DNA of 64,000 nt from Shinella sp. XGS7 (GCF_020535565.1 NZ_CP084758.1:1453501-1517500); one strand, 5' to 3'. Counted from the first letter of the stretch, positions 32,065-41,520 are shown. Notes: generated by a model not told the origin, from the letters alone. Made by a program: numbers and translations.

Positions 32065-32120
32065 CACATCCTGGCCGACGGCGGCTCGCTATCATGCGCG
32101 CCCCTGCCCCCTGATTTGCC

Positions 32121-34214
32121 ATGGCCAAAGCCTCCCACTCCCTGAACCCCGCCCAGTCCGAGGCGGTCCACCATCTGCACGGTCCCTGCCTGGTGATCGC
32201 GGGAGCCGGCTCGGGCAAGACCAGCGTGATCACGCAGAAGCTGGCGCGTCTGCTGCAGGCCGGCTACCAGGCCAAGAACATCGCGGCCATCACCTTCACC
32301 AACAAGGCGGCCCAGGAAATGCGCGAACGCGCCAAGGGCCTGATCGGGCCGCGTGCCGCCAAGGACCTGGTGATCGCCACCTTCCACAGCCTGGGCGTGC
32401 GCATCCTGCGCAGCGAGGGCACGCGCGTGGGGCTGAAGGAGCAGTTCTCCATCCTGGACAGCGACGATGTGCTGGGCGTGCTGCGCGACGCCGGCGGCAC
32501 GGTGGATGCCAAGCAGGCCCAGCGCTGGCAATGGACCATCTCGCTGTGGAAGAACCAGAACCTGAACGCCCGCCAGGCCCTGGCCATTGCCAAGGACGAT
32601 GACGAGCGCGCCGCCGCCATCGTGATGGAGCGCTACCAGGAGCGCCTGGCCGCCTACCAGGCGGTGGACTTTGACGACCTGATCTCCCTGCCGCTGCGCC
32701 TTTTTCAGGACGATGCCGAGGCGCGCGGCAAGTGGCAGGATCTGCTGCGCTATGTGCTGGTGGACGAGTACCAGGACACCAACTCCGTGCAGTACGAGTT
32801 GCTCAAGCAACTGGTGGGGGACCGCGGCATGTTCACCGCCGTGGGGGACGACGACCAGAGCATCTACGGCTGGCGCGGCGCCACCATCGAGAACCTCAAG
32901 CGCCTGCCGGTGGACTACCCCAATCTCAAGGTGATTCCGTTGGAGCAGAACTACCGCTCCACCGGCGCCATCCTGCGCGCGGCCAACAATGTGATCGGCT
33001 CCAACCCCAAGCTCTTTCCCAAGACCTTGTGGAGCGAGTTCGGCGAGGGCGAACCCGTCAGCCTGATCGAGAGCGACGGCGAGGAGCACGAGGCCGAGCG
33101 CGCCGTGGCCCGCATCCAGGCCATACGCGCCAACGGCGGCACCGTCAGCGGTGGCGGCGAGGGCGTGGCGGCAGTGAACTTCAGCGACTTCGCCATCCTC
33201 TACCGCGCCAACCACCAGGCCCGCATGTTCGAGCAGGCCCTGCGCCGCGCCCAGATCCCCTACAAGGTCTCGGGCGGCCAGAGCTTCTTCGACCGCGCCG
33301 AGATCAAGGACCTGTGCGCCTGGCTGCGCCTGCTGGTGAACCAGGACGACGACCCCGCCTTCCTGCGCGCCGTCACCACGCCCAAGCGCGGCATCGGCCA
33401 CCAGACCCTGGCAGCGCTGAGCCAGTTCTCGGGGCGCTGGAAGTGCAGCATGTTCGAGGCCCTGTTCGCCGAGAGCCTGGGCACCGCGCTCTCGGCCAAG
33501 GCCATAGGCTCCCTGCACGAGTTCGGCCGCTACCTCAACGACCTGGAGTACCGCGCCCGCCACACCGTGGGTGCCGAGGAGGCCAAGGTGCTGCTGATGG
33601 AGTGGCTCTCGGACATCGGCTACGAGCAGCACCTGCTGGACAGCGAGGAGAACGAGAAGGTGGCCACGGCCCGCTGGGGCAATGTGCTGGACTTCATCGA
33701 CTGGGTGGCCAAGCGCTGCGGTGGCGAGATCACGCAGGACGGCGGCGCCACCTTCGAGGAACCCAAGAAATCGGTGCTGGAAGTGGCTCAGACCATCAGC
33801 GTCATCCTCTCCCTGGCCGAGCGCGGCGACGAGCAGGACCAGGTGGTGCTTACCACCCTGCACGCCAGCAAGGGCCTGGAATGGCCCCATGTCTTCCTGG
33901 CCGGCGTCAACGAGGGCCTGCTGCCCTTCAAGACCGATGACGAGGACATGACGCCCCAGCGCCTGGAGGAAGAGCGCCGCCTGATGTATGTGGGCATCAC
34001 CCGCGCGCGCAAGACCCTGGCCGTGTCCACCTTGCGCCGCCGCAAGAAGGGCCGCGAGACCGTGATGGGCGTACCCAGCCGCTTCATCAACGAGATGAAG
34101 CTGAACGAGGGCGGCGGCCCCAAGGAAGACCCGCGCGAGAAGCTCAAACGCATGCGCGAGCAGCTGGCTGCCAAGGCGGCGGCGAGCGCGGCGGCGCAGA
34201 AGCAAGGGGAGTGA
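32121..34214 (+). CDS. rep: Rep-type superfamily 1A DNA helicase
   Basis: This 697-residue 3'-5' helicase has motif I AGAGSGKTSV (Walker A) near residue 29, motif Ia TFTNKAAQEM, motif II VDEYQDTN, motif III VGDDDQSIYGWRGA, motif IV EQNYRS, and the late motifs TLHASKGLEW and YVGITRAR. Length and the short C-terminus fit Rep rather than UvrD or PcrA. Rep clears proteins ahead of replication forks, which complements priA in this window. It starts 56 bases after the O-antigen-ligase-like gene. The toxin-antitoxin pair lies immediately downstream in the opposite direction. Confidence 0.95.
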   Translation: MAKASHSLNPAQSEAVHHLHGPCLVIAGAGSGKTSVITQKLARLLQAGYQAKNIAAITFTNKAAQEMRERAKGLIGPRAAKDLVIATFHSLGVRILRSEGTRVGLKEQFSILDSDDVLGVLRDAGGTVDAKQAQRWQWTISLWKNQNLNARQALAIAKDDDERAAAIVMERYQERLAAYQAVDFDDLISLPLRLFQDDAEARGKWQDLLRYVLVDEYQDTNSVQYELLKQLVGDRGMFTAVGDDDQSIYGWRGATIENLKRLPVDYPNLKVIPLEQNYRSTGAILRAANNVIGSNPKLFPKTLWSEFGEGEPVSLIESDGEEHEAERAVARIQAIRANGGTVSGGGEGVAAVNFSDFAILYRANHQARMFEQALRRAQIPYKVSGGQSFFDRAEIKDLCAWLRLLVNQDDDPAFLRAVTTPKRGIGHQTLAALSQFSGRWKCSMFEALFAESLGTALSAKAIGSLHEFGRYLNDLEYRARHTVGAEEAKVLLMEWLSDIGYEQHLLDSEENEKVATARWGNVLDFIDWVAKRCGGEITQDGGATFEEPKKSVLEVAQTISVILSLAERGDEQDQVVLTTLHASKGLEWPHVFLAGVNEGLLPFKTDDEDMTPQRLEEERRLMYVGITRARKTLAVSTLRRRKKGRETVMGVPSRFINEMKLNEGGGPKEDPREKLKRMREQLAAKAAASAAAQKQGE

Positions 34215-34243
34215 GCCGCTCCGTGCTGGGGCGGGCGGTCCCG

Positions 34244-34963
34244 TCAGTAGTCCCAGCTCATGGGATCGCCGCCGGCCGGAAAGAACAGCACGCGGTCGCG
34301 GCTTGCTTTGCAGACGCAGTTCACCGACTGCAATGGCTGCACGCCCGTGAAGACGGCTGGCTCAAGCACTGCTGCGCAATGTGATCCCGGGTCCCGCACC
34401 GATTCGTAGCGAATCCATTCGCAGTCATGCTGCCTGGCGGCCGCCGCGAGTGCCTGAGTGCCCGTGTAGTCCGACGGATGGACCCAGACCTCGCGCTGGG
34501 TGATCCAGGGGGCAGACATGAGGTCGACGGCTCGGCCGGAGACCATGGCCTCGTAGAAGACATGCGTGGTTCTGAGCCCATCCTTGTCCTTGGCCAGGCC
34601 TGCCGAGTCTTTGACGAAACGCATGCGCCAGTACGCCAGCTCCGCGCATGCGGTCCTCAGGCTGGAGGCTCCATACCAGATGCCCTTCTCGCCTGACGAG
34701 CGAAAACGCGTCGGTGTAGGAGAAAAATACCTAAACGGCGTGCTGAGCAGGTAATGCAGGCCGTCTGTTCCTGCGGGCAGTGGGGGCTTGGACTCTTCCA
34801 GCATCGCTTCGAGAGCTGCGCACTCTTCGGCGGTATCGGTCAGGCGCACCTTCTCGACCGTGTACTTCTCTTCGACCCCTCGCCACATCGGTTCGGCGAT
34901 GCTCCGGACCGAGTCAAACCATGCTGACTGCCAAGTGTTGTTCTCTGCTGACTCTGCCTGCAC
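34244..34963 (-). CDS. RES-domain toxin of a RES/Xre toxin-antitoxin pair
   Basis: This 239-residue protein carries a RES domain: TPTRFRSSGEKGIWYGAS (Arg86/Arg88, Tyr97) and TACAELAYWR (Glu108), with a serine in the AVDLMSAPW strand, as the family name requires. Characterised RES toxins such as MbcT degrade NAD+ and have an ADP-ribosyltransferase-like fold. The N-terminal extension of about 75 residues is longer than in minimal RES toxins. The GTG start at 34963 has AAGGAGG at proper spacing. It lies 31 bases after the antitoxin gene. GC content and codon use are lower and more mixed than the neighbours, suggesting transfer. Confidence 0.9.
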   Translation of the reverse strand: MQAESAENNTWQSAWFDSVRSIAEPMWRGVEEKYTVEKVRLTDTAEECAALEAMLEESKPPLPAGTDGLHYLLSTPFRYFSPTPTRFRSSGEKGIWYGASSLRTACAELAYWRMRFVKDSAGLAKDKDGLRTTHVFYEAMVSGRAVDLMSAPWITQREVWVHPSDYTGTQALAAAARQHDCEWIRYESVRDPGSHCAAVLEPAVFTGVQPLQSVNCVCKASRDRVLFFPAGGDPMSWDY

Positions 34964-34994
34964 GTCGGCCCTCCTTTTCGGGGGGGATTGTGCG

Positions 34995-35369
34995 TTAGAG
35001 CGGGGCCCTCATCCCGTCCAGGTAGGAAAGCGTACGGACCAGCCCGTCGGGCTTTTTGATCAGCTCCGCAGGGACACCGTTGAGCGCCTTGTTGTGCGAG
35101 CTCATCCAAAGCCTGTATTTGCGATCGTCAGAGCCGACAAGGGCGCTCAGCGAGCGAAAAACACGCACCAGCAGCAGCGCGAGTTCACCCTCTTTGCTCT
35201 GCGGATCAATGCCCCGCTCGCCGCGGTTGATGCGCGAGATCGTGGGCTCGCTCAGACCTACGACTTGGGACAGTGCCTTGCCGGACAGCCCCAGCACATC
35301 CGCGGCGCGCTGAACAGCCTTTCCAAGGACCATGGAGCGATCGAGCTTAGGAACGGCGTTGGCTTGCAT
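34995..35369 (-). CDS. Xre/MbcA/ParS-type antitoxin
   Basis: This 124-residue protein has an N-terminal Cro/CI helix-turn-helix (about 30-60, KALSQVVGLSEPTISRINRG) and a C-terminal DUF2384-type toxin-binding domain (about 70-124, LLLVRVFRSLSALVGSDD, then WMSSHNKALNGVPAELIK). Such antitoxins insert their C-terminus into the RES active site and repress their own promoter. ATG 35369 is preferred over GTG 35378 because GGAGG is then correctly spaced. It precedes the toxin gene, the usual order for this class. Confidence 0.92.
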   Translation of the reverse strand: MQANAVPKLDRSMVLGKAVQRAADVLGLSGKALSQVVGLSEPTISRINRGERGIDPQSKEGELALLLVRVFRSLSALVGSDDRKYRLWMSSHNKALNGVPAELIKKPDGLVRTLSYLDGMRAPL

Positions 35370-35414
35370 TTCAGGCACCTCCGGCAGTGTTCGGCGATGG
35401 TGCTATGCCTTCGC

Positions 35415-35434
35415 CATTTCTATGGAAATAAATG
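35415..35434 (-). promoter_or_regulatory. Palindromic candidate operator of the RES/Xre operon
   Basis: CATTTCTATGGAAATAAATG contains nested inverted arms (ATTTC/GAAAT and CATTT/AAATG) 46 bases upstream of the antitoxin ATG, in a short AT-rich stretch. Position and symmetry fit autorepression by the Xre antitoxin. A TTGACA hexamer at 35454-35459 on the plus strand may serve the aminotransferase gene instead. Confidence 0.4.
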
Positions 35435-35580
35435 TATTACGGAATTGATTTTTTTGACAGCGCTTTTGTGTAAAACCCGTCGATTGGGTGGGTGAACTCG
35501 CTTAGCATGAACCCCGGTCCGGCGCCATTGCCGGCCACGTCGCTCGGACGGTTCCGGGCGCTTACGTGAGACACACCACC

Positions 35581-36792
35581 ATGACTTCTGCCTCCGGCAG
35601 CAAGCGCCGCTTCGCGCGCATCGATCGCCTGCCTCCCTACGTCTTCAACATCACCGCCGAGCTCAAGCTGGCGGCGCGGCGACGCGGCGAGGACATCATC
35701 GACATGAGCATGGGCAACCCCGACGGGGCCACGCCGCCGCACATCGTCGCCAAGCTCAACGAGGTCGCGCAGCGGCCCGATACCCACGGCTACTCGGCCA
35801 GCAAGGGCATCCCGCGCCTGCGCCGCGCCATCTCGCACTGGTACGAGCGCCGCTACGGCGTGACCATCGATCCGGACAGCGAGGCCATCGTCACCATCGG
35901 CTCCAAGGAGGGCCTGGCCCACCTGATGCTGGCCACCCTGGACCGCGGCGACACGGTGCTGGTGCCCGACCCCAGCTACCCCATCCACATCTACGGCGCG
36001 GTGATCGCCGGCGCCGATATCCGCGCCATCCCGGTGAGCAGCGAGGTGGACTTCTTCACCGAGCTGGAGAAGACCATACGCGGCAGCTATCCCAAGCCCA
36101 AGATGATGGTCTTCGGCTTCCCCTCGAACCCGACCGCGCAATGCGTGGACCTCGCCTTCTTCGAGCGCGTGGTTGCGCTGGCCAAGAAGCACGACATCCT
36201 GGTGGTGCACGACCTGGCCTATGCCGACATCGTGTTCGACGGCTACCAGGCCCCGTCCATCATGCAGGTGCCCGGCGCCAAGGACGTGGCGGTGGAGTTC
36301 TTCACCCTGAGCAAGAGCTACAACATGGCCGGCTGGCGTGTGGGCTTCATGGTGGGCAATGCCGATCTGGTGGCCGCGCTGGCCCGCATCAAGAGCTATC
36401 ACGACTACGGCACCTTCACGCCCCTGCAGGTGGCGGCCATCGCCGCGCTGGAGGGCGATCAACACTGCGTGAGCGAGATCGCCGCCAGCTACCAGCGCCG
36501 CCGCGATGTGCTGCACAAGGGTCTCAACGAGGCGGGCTGGGCCGTGGACCTGCCCAAGGCCAGCATGTACATCTGGGCGCCCATTCCCGAGCCCTACCGC
36601 GCCCTGGGCTCGCTGGAGTTCGCGCGCCAGCTGCTGGAAAAGGCCAAGGTCTGCGTCTCGCCGGGCATCGGCTTCGGCGACCATGGCGACGGTCATGTGC
36701 GCTTCGCCCTGATCGAGAACGAGTCGCGCATCCGCCAGGCGGTGCGCGGCATCAAGGCCATGTTCAAGGCGGACGGGCTGATCAAGGCCTGA
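35581..36792 (+). CDS. alaC: AlaC-type class I/II aminotransferase
   Basis: This 403-residue PLP enzyme contains [52 protein letters not shown], the PLP-Lys region [17 protein letters not shown], and the late Arg in [16 protein letters not shown]. This pattern fits the glutamate-pyruvate transaminase AlaC/YfdZ group, which makes alanine from pyruvate. In many relatives the gene precedes homoserine dehydrogenase; here it precedes a peptide-binding protein. ATG 35581 is taken as the start; an in-frame GTG at 35566 is possible, and neither has a strong ribosome site. Confidence 0.9.
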   Translation: MTSASGSKRRFARIDRLPPYVFNITAELKLAARRRGEDIIDMSMGNPDGATPPHIVAKLNEVAQRPDTHGYSASKGIPRLRRAISHWYERRYGVTIDPDSEAIVTIGSKEGLAHLMLATLDRGDTVLVPDPSYPIHIYGAVIAGADIRAIPVSSEVDFFTELEKTIRGSYPKPKMMVFGFPSNPTAQCVDLAFFERVVALAKKHDILVVHDLAYADIVFDGYQAPSIMQVPGAKDVAVEFFTLSKSYNMAGWRVGFMVGNADLVAALARIKSYHDYGTFTPLQVAAIAALEGDQHCVSEIAASYQRRRDVLHKGLNEAGWAVDLPKASMYIWAPIPEPYRALGSLEFARQLLEKAKVCVSPGIGFGDHGDGHVRFALIENESRIRQAVRGIKAMFKADGLIKA

Positions 36793-36920
36793 CCCCCGCA
36801 GGGTCAGCGGGTCGGGGGTGACCCGGCCCGGCAGAAGCTTATGGGGATTGGGTATTTGCCCGTCTCCCCGTTAGCGGGCAGTATTCAGGGTTTTCCACGA
36901 GACCTACCCCGGAAACCGCC

Positions 36921-38498
36921 ATGCCACGCCCCTTGCGTACCTTTGCCATCGCCGCCCTGCTGGCCATGTCGGGCACGGCCGCCGTCGTGCAGGCCAAGCC
37001 CCTGCGCTGGTCCAGCCAGGGCGATGTGCAGAGCTTCGACCCCCATGCCTACAACAGCGCGCTGAACAACCAGTTTAACGCCTTTGTCTACGAGGGCCTG
37101 GTGGCCTATGACCAGGCCTTCACCATCGAACCGGCCCTGGCCTCCAAATGGACCCAGGTGGAGCCCACGCGCTGGCGCTTCGAGCTGCGGCCCAATGTGA
37201 AGTTCCACGACGGCACGCCGCTGACGGCCGATGATGTGGTCTTCTCCTTCGAGCGCGCCCTGGCGCCCAGCTCCAACTTCAAGGTGCTGCTGCAGGGTGT
37301 GACGGGCGTGAAGAAGCTCTCGCCCTCCAGCGTGGAGATCCAGCTCTCGGCGCCCAATCCGGTGCTGCTGCGCCAGATCACCGGCGTGCGCATCATGTCC
37401 AAGGCCTGGGCGAGCAAGCACAAGATCGAGCAGCCGCAGAACTTCGCGCAGAAGGAAGAGACCTATGCGGTGCGCAATGCCAATGGCACCGGCCCCTTTG
37501 TGCTCAAGAGCAGCCAGCCCGGCGTCAAGACCGAGCTGGTGGCCAATCCGAACTGGTGGGGCAAGCTGCAGGGCAATGTGAGCCAGATCGTCTACACGCC
37601 CATCGGCTCCGACGCCACCCGCCTGGCGGCCCTGCTCTCGGGCGAGCTGGACTTCGTGCTCGACCCCGCGCCGCAGGACGTGCCCAAGCTGCGCAACACC
37701 CCGGGCGTGAAGATCATCGAGGGCGCGGAGTTCCGCACCATCTTCCTGGGCCTGGACCAGGCCAGCGAGGAACTCTCCAGCAGCAATATCAAGGGCCGCA
37801 ATCCCTTCAAGGACCTGCGCGTGCGCCAGGCCCTGTACCAGGCCATCGACATCGAGACGCTCAAGCGCGTGACCATGCGCGGCCTCGCCCAGCCGGCCGG
37901 CTCTCTGGTCGCGCCCCAGGCCGATGGCTGGACGGCCGAGGGCGACCGCCGCCTGCCCTTCGACCTGGCCCGCGCCAAGGCCTTGCTCACCGAAGCCGGC
38001 TACCCCGAGGGCTTCTCCGTGCAGCTGGACTGCCCGAATGACCGCTACGTCAATGACGAGGAAATCTGCAAGGCCCTGACCGCCATGTGGGCCAAGCTGG
38101 GCGTGCAGGCCAAGCTGGTGAGCCAGGGCTCCAGCGTCTACTTCCCCAAGCTGCAGCGCAAGGAAAGCAATCTGCATCTGCTGGGCTGGGGCGTGGCTAC
38201 TTTTGACGCGCTCTATTCCCTGCAAGCCCTGGTGCACAGCCCCGTGGGCGCCGATGGCAGCTGGAACTACGGCCGCTACGCCAACCCCAAGCTGGACGCC
38301 CTGATCGACGCCTCCAAGGTGGAAGGCGATGTGGCCAAGCGCCGCGGCCAGCTGCGCGAGGCGCTGAAGATCGTGCAGGACGATGTGGCCGTGATCCCGC
38401 TGCACCATCAGGTCATCCCCTGGGCCGCGCGCAGCAATGTGCAGGTGGTGCACCGCGCCAACAACCACATCGATGTGCGCTGGATCCGCATTGATTGA
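36921..38498 (+). CDS. Family 5 peptide/nickel-type periplasmic binding protein
   Basis: This 525-residue exported protein has a signal peptide (1-25, ending VVQA) and the full family 5 (DppA/OppA) fold: LRWSSQGDVQSFDPHAYN, the VKFHDGTPLTADDVVFSFERAL signature, and FKDLRVRQALYQAIDIETL. It probably binds oligopeptides or a similar ligand for an ABC importer. No dppBCDF-like genes adjoin it, so the permease must be encoded elsewhere. It is separated from the aminotransferase by 128 bases, with its own AT-richer leader. Confidence 0.92.
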   Translation: MPRPLRTFAIAALLAMSGTAAVVQAKPLRWSSQGDVQSFDPHAYNSALNNQFNAFVYEGLVAYDQAFTIEPALASKWTQVEPTRWRFELRPNVKFHDGTPLTADDVVFSFERALAPSSNFKVLLQGVTGVKKLSPSSVEIQLSAPNPVLLRQITGVRIMSKAWASKHKIEQPQNFAQKEETYAVRNANGTGPFVLKSSQPGVKTELVANPNWWGKLQGNVSQIVYTPIGSDATRLAALLSGELDFVLDPAPQDVPKLRNTPGVKIIEGAEFRTIFLGLDQASEELSSSNIKGRNPFKDLRVRQALYQAIDIETLKRVTMRGLAQPAGSLVAPQADGWTAEGDRRLPFDLARAKALLTEAGYPEGFSVQLDCPNDRYVNDEEICKALTAMWAKLGVQAKLVSQGSSVYFPKLQRKESNLHLLGWGVATFDALYSLQALVHSPVGADGSWNYGRYANPKLDALIDASKVEGDVAKRRGQLREALKIVQDDVAVIPLHHQVIPWAARSNVQVVHRANNHIDVRWIRID

Positions 38499-38520
38499 CC
38501 CACCCCCTACCGGCTTCGCC

Positions 38521-38537
38521 GCCCCCCTCAAGGGGGC
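38521..38537. repeat. Hairpin after the peptide-binding gene
   Basis: GCCCCC (38521-38526) and GGGGGC (38532-38537) form a 6-bp stem with a 5-base loop 22 bases after the stop codon. No T-run follows. It may be a weak terminator or a dispersed palindromic repeat; other copies were not seen in the window. Confidence 0.35.
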
Positions 38538-38655
38538 AGCTCCGACCGCCCGGCAGAGCCGGATCGGCTGAGCTCGCTGAGTTAACAGCCTGACGAGGCT
38601 TCTTCGGGCGAACCATGAGGGGAGTGCGGCCCCGCTTCTGCCAAGATGCGCCGCC

Positions 38656-39372
38656 ATGGCTTTTGCTCCCTCCACGGTCCTGCTGGCCGCGCTGACCTTC
38701 TGCAGCGCGGCCTTTGCCATTTTTGCCAGCCTCACGGACCAGGCCTGGCTGCTGTGGATCAGCAAGCCGCTGACCACGGTGCTGATCCTGGCCTATGCCT
38801 GGCCGCGCGGTCGCGGTGAGGCGCAGCAGGCCCGCGCCCGGCCCTGGGTGCTGGGCGGCCTGCTGGCCTCGCTGGCCGGGGATGTGGCCCTGATGTGGCC
38901 GGGCGAGGGCTTCTTCATCGCCGGCCTGCTGAGCTTTCTGCTGGCGCATTTGGCCTATCTGCGCGCCTTCACCCGCGTGCGCCGTCTGGCGGCCTGGCCG
39001 CCGGCCTTTGTGGTCTACGCCCTGCTGGCCGGCGCCGTGCTGAGCCAGCTCTGGCCCGGTGTGCCGGCCGATCTGCGCCTGCCGGTGATCGCCTATGTGC
39101 TGTGCCTGGCCGCCATGGGCGCGCAGGCGGCCGTGCTGTGGCACGGCGGCGCGGCGCATGGCCGCCGCCTGGCCCTGGGCGGTCTGCTCTTCGTGCTCTC
39201 GGACGCGCTGCTGGCCACCAACAAGTTCGCCGGCCCCTTATCCGCAGCCGCGCTCTGGGTGCTGTCCAGCTACTGGGCGGCGCAGTGGTGCATTGCCGGC
39301 TGGTTGCTGCCGGCCGATGTGCCCGCCGAAGATCAGCCGGCGTCGCCCGCGCTTTCGCGCAGCTTGCGGTAG
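38656..39372 (+). CDS. YhhN family membrane protein (lysoplasmalogenase-like)
   Basis: This 238-residue protein has seven to eight hydrophobic helices and the two conserved acidic motifs of the YhhN/TMEM86 family, LLASLAGDVALMWPG and LLFVLSDALLATNKF. TMEM86B is a lysoplasmalogenase that cleaves the vinyl ether bond of lysoplasmalogens; many bacterial members are untested. Its 3' end overlaps the 3' end of the sigma-54 regulator by 40 bases on the opposite strand. Length is normal. Confidence 0.85.
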   Translation: MAFAPSTVLLAALTFCSAAFAIFASLTDQAWLLWISKPLTTVLILAYAWPRGRGEAQQARARPWVLGGLLASLAGDVALMWPGEGFFIAGLLSFLLAHLAYLRAFTRVRRLAAWPPAFVVYALLAGAVLSQLWPGVPADLRLPVIAYVLCLAAMGAQAAVLWHGGAAHGRRLALGGLLFVLSDALLATNKFAGPLSAAALWVLSSYWAAQWCIAGWLLPADVPAEDQPASPALSRSLR

Positions 39373-41282
39373 AGCGTGTTGCGGCTGATGCCCAGGCGGC
39401 GCGCCGCCTCGGACATATTCCCCTTGCAGTCGCTCAGCACCTGCTCGATCTGGCGCCGGGCCTGGGCGCGCAGGCCGTCCTCCAGGGGGGCAGAAACCTG
39501 GGGCGCTGAAGACGCCAGGGCCTGCAGCTCCTCCTGCAGATCGTCGGGCAGATGGGCGTGCGTGAGGCATTCGCCCTCGGCCTCGCCCAGCAGGGCGCAG
39601 GCGGTGCGCAGGGCATTGGCCAGCTGGCGCAGATTGCCCGGCCAGCGGTAGCGCGCGAAATCCGCCAGCAGGGCGGGGCTCAGGTGCAGGCCCGGGCGCT
39701 CGGGAGCCAGGTCTTGCAGCAGGCCCTGCACCAGGGCCGGCAGGTCCTGGCGCTCGCGCAGCGGTGGCAGGCGCAGGGCCAGGCCGTTGAGGCGGTAGTA
39801 CAGATCTTCGCGGAAGCGGCCCGCGGCCACCTCCTCGCGCAGCTTGCGGTGGGTGGCGCAGACCAGGGCGAAGTCCAGGTCCACCGGTGCGCCGCCGCCC
39901 AGGGGCTGGACCTGGCGCTCCTGCAGCACGCGCAGCAACCGCGCCTGCAGGGCCAGGGGCATGTCGCCGATCTCGTCCAGAAACAGCGTGCCGCCCTGGG
40001 CCTCGCGCAGGCGGCCGGGCGCGCCCTCGCGCGCCGCCCCGGTGAAGGCGCCGCCGCGGTAGCCGAAGAGCTCGGCCTCGATCAGGCCCTCGGGCAGGGC
40101 GGCGCAGTTGAGCGCCACAAAGGGCTTGCCGCGGCGCGGCCCGCTCTCGTGGCAGGCGCGGGCGAAGAGCTCCTTGCCCACGCCGGACTCGCCCTGCAGC
40201 AGCAGGGCAATCGGCTTGTCCAGCACGCGGCGGGCGCGCTCGATCTGGGCCTGCAGTGCGGCGTCGCCACGGTCCAGCCCTGCCAGGGCATCGCGCGGCG
40301 CGGCCGCAGGGGCTGCCGCAGCCAGGGTCAGGGCGCTGCGCCCGGGCTCCAGGCGCAGCCAGAGGCTGCGGCCCTCGGTCAGGGGCCGGCGCTGCGGCGC
40401 GCGGCCCGCCGCCAGCAGTTCGCGCAGCTCGCAGCCCAGGGCCTGGGCCAGGGGCAGGGCGCCGATGGCGCTGCGCGGCAGGCCCAGCAGCTCCAGGGCG
40501 GCCGTGTTGGCGCCGATGATCCAGCCGTCTTCCGAGAGCGCCAGCAGGCCCTCGGCCACCGTGCCCAGGCCCTCGGCATGGGCGTGCAGGCGCAGGCGCA
40601 GCTCGCTGCCGTGGCGGGCTTCGAAGAGCTGGTGCTCGATCATGCGCGTGGCCGAACGCACCAGGCCCAGGGTGTGGCGGTGGTAGCCGCGCTGCTCGCC
40701 CGAGATGTCCAGCACGCCCAGCAGGCGCCCGCTGGGGTCGGCGATGGGGGCGGCTGCGCAGGTCAGAAAGGCATTGCGCTCCAGATAGTGCTCGGCCCCG
40801 TGCACCACCACGGCCTGGCCGTCCGCCAGGGCGGTGCCGATGGCATTGGTGCCGCGCCACTGCTCATGCCAGATGGCGCCGGGGCGCAGGGCCACGCGGG
40901 CGGCCTTGTCGGCAAAGCCGCCGTCGCCCAGGGCGTGCAGCAGCATGCCCTGGGCATCGGCCAGCAGCACCAGGTTCTCGCTATCGCGGATCTGCTCGAA
41001 CAGGAACTCCATCACCGGCCGGGCCTGGGCCACCAGGGCGCGGCGGTGCTCCAGCGCGCGCGCCAGCTGCTGGGCCGAGGCATGCGGGGCGCCGGGGGTG
41101 CGCACATCGGGGCGCAGGCCGAAGTCCAGGCTGCGCCGCCAGCTGGCCTGCAGGCGCGCATCCAGCGCCAGGCCGCTGGGCAGCTCGCCCTGGGCCAGCC
41201 ACTGGCGCCGCGCCTCGCGCAGCTGGGGCATGGTGGGCCGCGGGCTCGCGGGAAGAGGGCTGCTGTGGCGGCTGGCGCTCAT
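39333..41282 (-). CDS. Sigma-54-dependent AcoR-like transcriptional activator
   Basis: This 649-residue regulator has an N-terminal GAF-type sensor (about 70-225, with WRGTNAIGTALADGQAVVV, which is typical of AcoR), a PAS-like segment (about 235-300), and an AAA+ domain. The AAA+ domain has Walker A GESGVGKE, the sigma-54 contact GAFTGA (in YRGGAFTGAAREG), and Walker B GGTLFLDEIGDM. The protein ends in a Fis-type HTH (EAARRLGISRNTLYRKL). It is divergent from the aldehyde dehydrogenase, and a sigma-54 promoter and an upstream inverted repeat lie in the shared gap. It probably activates that gene in response to an alcohol, aldehyde or acetoin-type signal. Confidence 0.93.
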   Translation of the reverse strand: MSASRHSSPLPASPRPTMPQLREARRQWLAQGELPSGLALDARLQASWRRSLDFGLRPDVRTPGAPHASAQQLARALEHRRALVAQARPVMEFLFEQIRDSENLVLLADAQGMLLHALGDGGFADKAARVALRPGAIWHEQWRGTNAIGTALADGQAVVVHGAEHYLERNAFLTCAAAPIADPSGRLLGVLDISGEQRGYHRHTLGLVRSATRMIEHQLFEARHGSELRLRLHAHAEGLGTVAEGLLALSEDGWIIGANTAALELLGLPRSAIGALPLAQALGCELRELLAAGRAPQRRPLTEGRSLWLRLEPGRSALTLAAAAPAAAPRDALAGLDRGDAALQAQIERARRVLDKPIALLLQGESGVGKELFARACHESGPRRGKPFVALNCAALPEGLIEAELFGYRGGAFTGAAREGAPGRLREAQGGTLFLDEIGDMPLALQARLLRVLQERQVQPLGGGAPVDLDFALVCATHRKLREEVAAGRFREDLYYRLNGLALRLPPLRERQDLPALVQGLLQDLAPERPGLHLSPALLADFARYRWPGNLRQLANALRTACALLGEAEGECLTHAHLPDDLQEELQALASSAPQVSAPLEDGLRAQARRQIEQVLSDCKGNMSEAARRLGISRNTLYRKLRESAGDAG

Positions 41283-41404
41283 GGATCTGTCTCCGGCTGG
41301 GCTGCGTCATGGCGCGGCCTCGTGGGGTGTGGCGGGCCAAGTTAGCAGCCGGGCGGGCCCTGCCAAGCGTTTGAGCAGGATTTGCCACCCCGGCTGCGCC
41401 ATTT

Positions 41405-41422
41405 CGTGACAGTGACATCACG
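41405..41422 (+). promoter_or_regulatory. Candidate activator-binding inverted repeat
   Basis: CGTGA (41405-41409) and TCACG (41418-41422) form an inverted repeat around CAGTGACA, 84 bases upstream of the sigma-54 promoter. The spacing suits an enhancer site for the divergent AcoR-like activator. Binding is inferred from position and symmetry. Confidence 0.4.
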
Positions 41423-41505
41423 CCGGCCCGGCCCTGGCGCAGTGTGGGCCGCTGCGCTGACGGTTTTCTTGCGGCTTTCCAGGCCCTGGGCGCTGAATCC
41501 GGCCC

Positions 41506-41520
41506 TGGCACGGTCTTCGC
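41506..41520 (+). promoter_or_regulatory. Sigma-54 (-24/-12) promoter of the aldehyde dehydrogenase
   Basis: TGGCACGGTCTTCGC at 41506-41520 has the invariant GG and GC dinucleotides exactly 10 bases apart and a perfect TGGCAC -24 element. The -12 element is TCGC instead of TTGC. It lies 71 bases before the ATG at 41591 and faces a divergent sigma-54 activator gene, which strongly supports it. Confidence 0.7.

Noticed and set aside
29542-32067. Open frame antisense to the O-antigen-ligase-like gene
   Set aside because: Gln/Ala/Gly-rich antisense shadow without recognisable motifs; the plus-strand frame has clear transmembrane helices.
34788-35495. 235-codon frame antisense to the RES/Xre pair
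   Set aside because: It crosses both genes and their promoter; the minus-strand genes have family motifs and good ribosome sites.
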